From Rothia aeria (lineage in GTDB: Bacteria > Actinomycetota > Actinomycetes > Actinomycetales > Micrococcaceae), in contig AP017895.1 in NCBI GenBank assembly GCA_002355935.1, positions 62,001 through 126,000 on the forward strand: a stretch of 64,000 nt of DNA, read 5' to 3'. The notes under the pieces are model-generated. The model had not been told where the DNA came from. It made no database searches and worked only from the letters and a program-made list of their open reading frames with translations. Position 1 is the stretch's first letter. Each line of letters opens with the position of its first letter. Positions 63,737 to 64,000 of this stretch are shown in pieces. A program made the translations under genes and the position numbers.

Positions 63737-64000
63737 ATGGATGCCCGCGATGTTCTGTGCGAAGCTGCAAGCCGACCCGCAACTGAGGCAAAAGCCCTTG
63801 TAGACGCTCTGCCCGCAGGGGTGTTGAACGCGCACGCTGGTGGGCATACGAATTCGATCGCCTGGCTGCTGTGGCATGCGGGCGGCAGATGGATGTGCAG
63901 CTCGCGCAGCTAAACGGCGAGCCGCAGGTGTGGCATAGCCAGGGGTTTGATGCCCGCTTCAACTTGAGTGAGCTGGGCGATACGGTGGGCTACGGGCATA
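63737..64000 (+). CDS. DinB family protein (DUF664-like), frameshifted and cut by window edge
   Basis: N-terminal part of a four-helix metal-binding DinB protein, probably mycothiol-dependent. MDARDVLCEAASRPATEAKA, NAHAGGHTNSIAWLLWHAG, then after the break QMDVQLAQLNGEPQVWHSQG and FDARFNLSELGDTVGYGH to the edge. One G added at 63880-63882 restores WHAGRQMDVQ. GAAGGAG precedes the ATG. His in the LLWHA segment is the usual metal ligand. Confidence 0.75.

Overview
The window is a high-GC Gram-positive chromosome segment. Gene content and order fit the Micrococcaceae, and the best match I can name from memory is an oral Rothia, near R. mucilaginosa. Pointers are purF-purM-DUF3073, RNase HI fused to an NTF2-like domain, DUF3027, paired DUF6318 lipoproteins, a catechol-siderophore gene set, LAXTG-type wall anchors and an actinobacterial c-di-AMP riboswitch. 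Species is inference. I see no CRISPR array, prophage, insertion sequence or rRNA. One tRNA, Arg(CCU), is present.

Layout. 1-15.2 kb is housekeeping: an amino-acid permease, a queuosine-precursor transporter, purine genes (purC, purD, purF, purM), a SemiSWEET, an asparaginase, and a GT2-GtrA glycosyltransferase overlapping a phosphodiester glycosidase. 15.5-30.1 kb is a cell-surface island: three tandem Cthe_2159-type beta-helix proteins, a VTC polyphosphate-polymerase-domain protein, a DUF4956 membrane protein, then four paralogous stalk proteins (three with excalibur calcium motifs, two with clear LAXTG anchors), interrupted by a SIRT4-like sirtuin. 30-43 kb holds clpB, dps, a ferritin-VIT1 iron exporter (MbfA type), sucCD and pcrA. 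43-56.7 kb holds a VOC protein, two DUF6318 lipoproteins, tRNA-Arg, an NlpC/P60 hydrolase under a c-di-AMP riboswitch, a DtxR-type regulator, DUF3027, a two-component system, a lone WXG100 protein and RNase HI. 56.7-60.4 kb carries a phosphopantetheinyl transferase and entB-entA-entC homologues for 2,3-dihydroxybenzoate. 60.8-64 kb has an RclA-like flavoprotein, an NmrA-like protein divergent from an HxlR regulator, and a truncated DinB gene.

Two themes join the genes. Iron: DtxR regulator, Dps, MbfA, siderophore genes and candidate DtxR boxes. Surface, calcium and polyphosphate: Cthe_2159 proteins, VTC, DUF4956 and excalibur proteins, which I regard as the best candidate for an undescribed system here.

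Data quality. Sixteen genes are broken by 23 frameshifts. Every one is repaired by adding one base to a homopolymer run, mostly G or C read as 4 where 5 are needed; none needs a base removed. This points to systematic homopolymer undercalling, so I annotate each as one gene across its breaks. A 68-bp palindrome (29-bp arms, 10-nt loop) occurs three times between genes and shows covarying arms.
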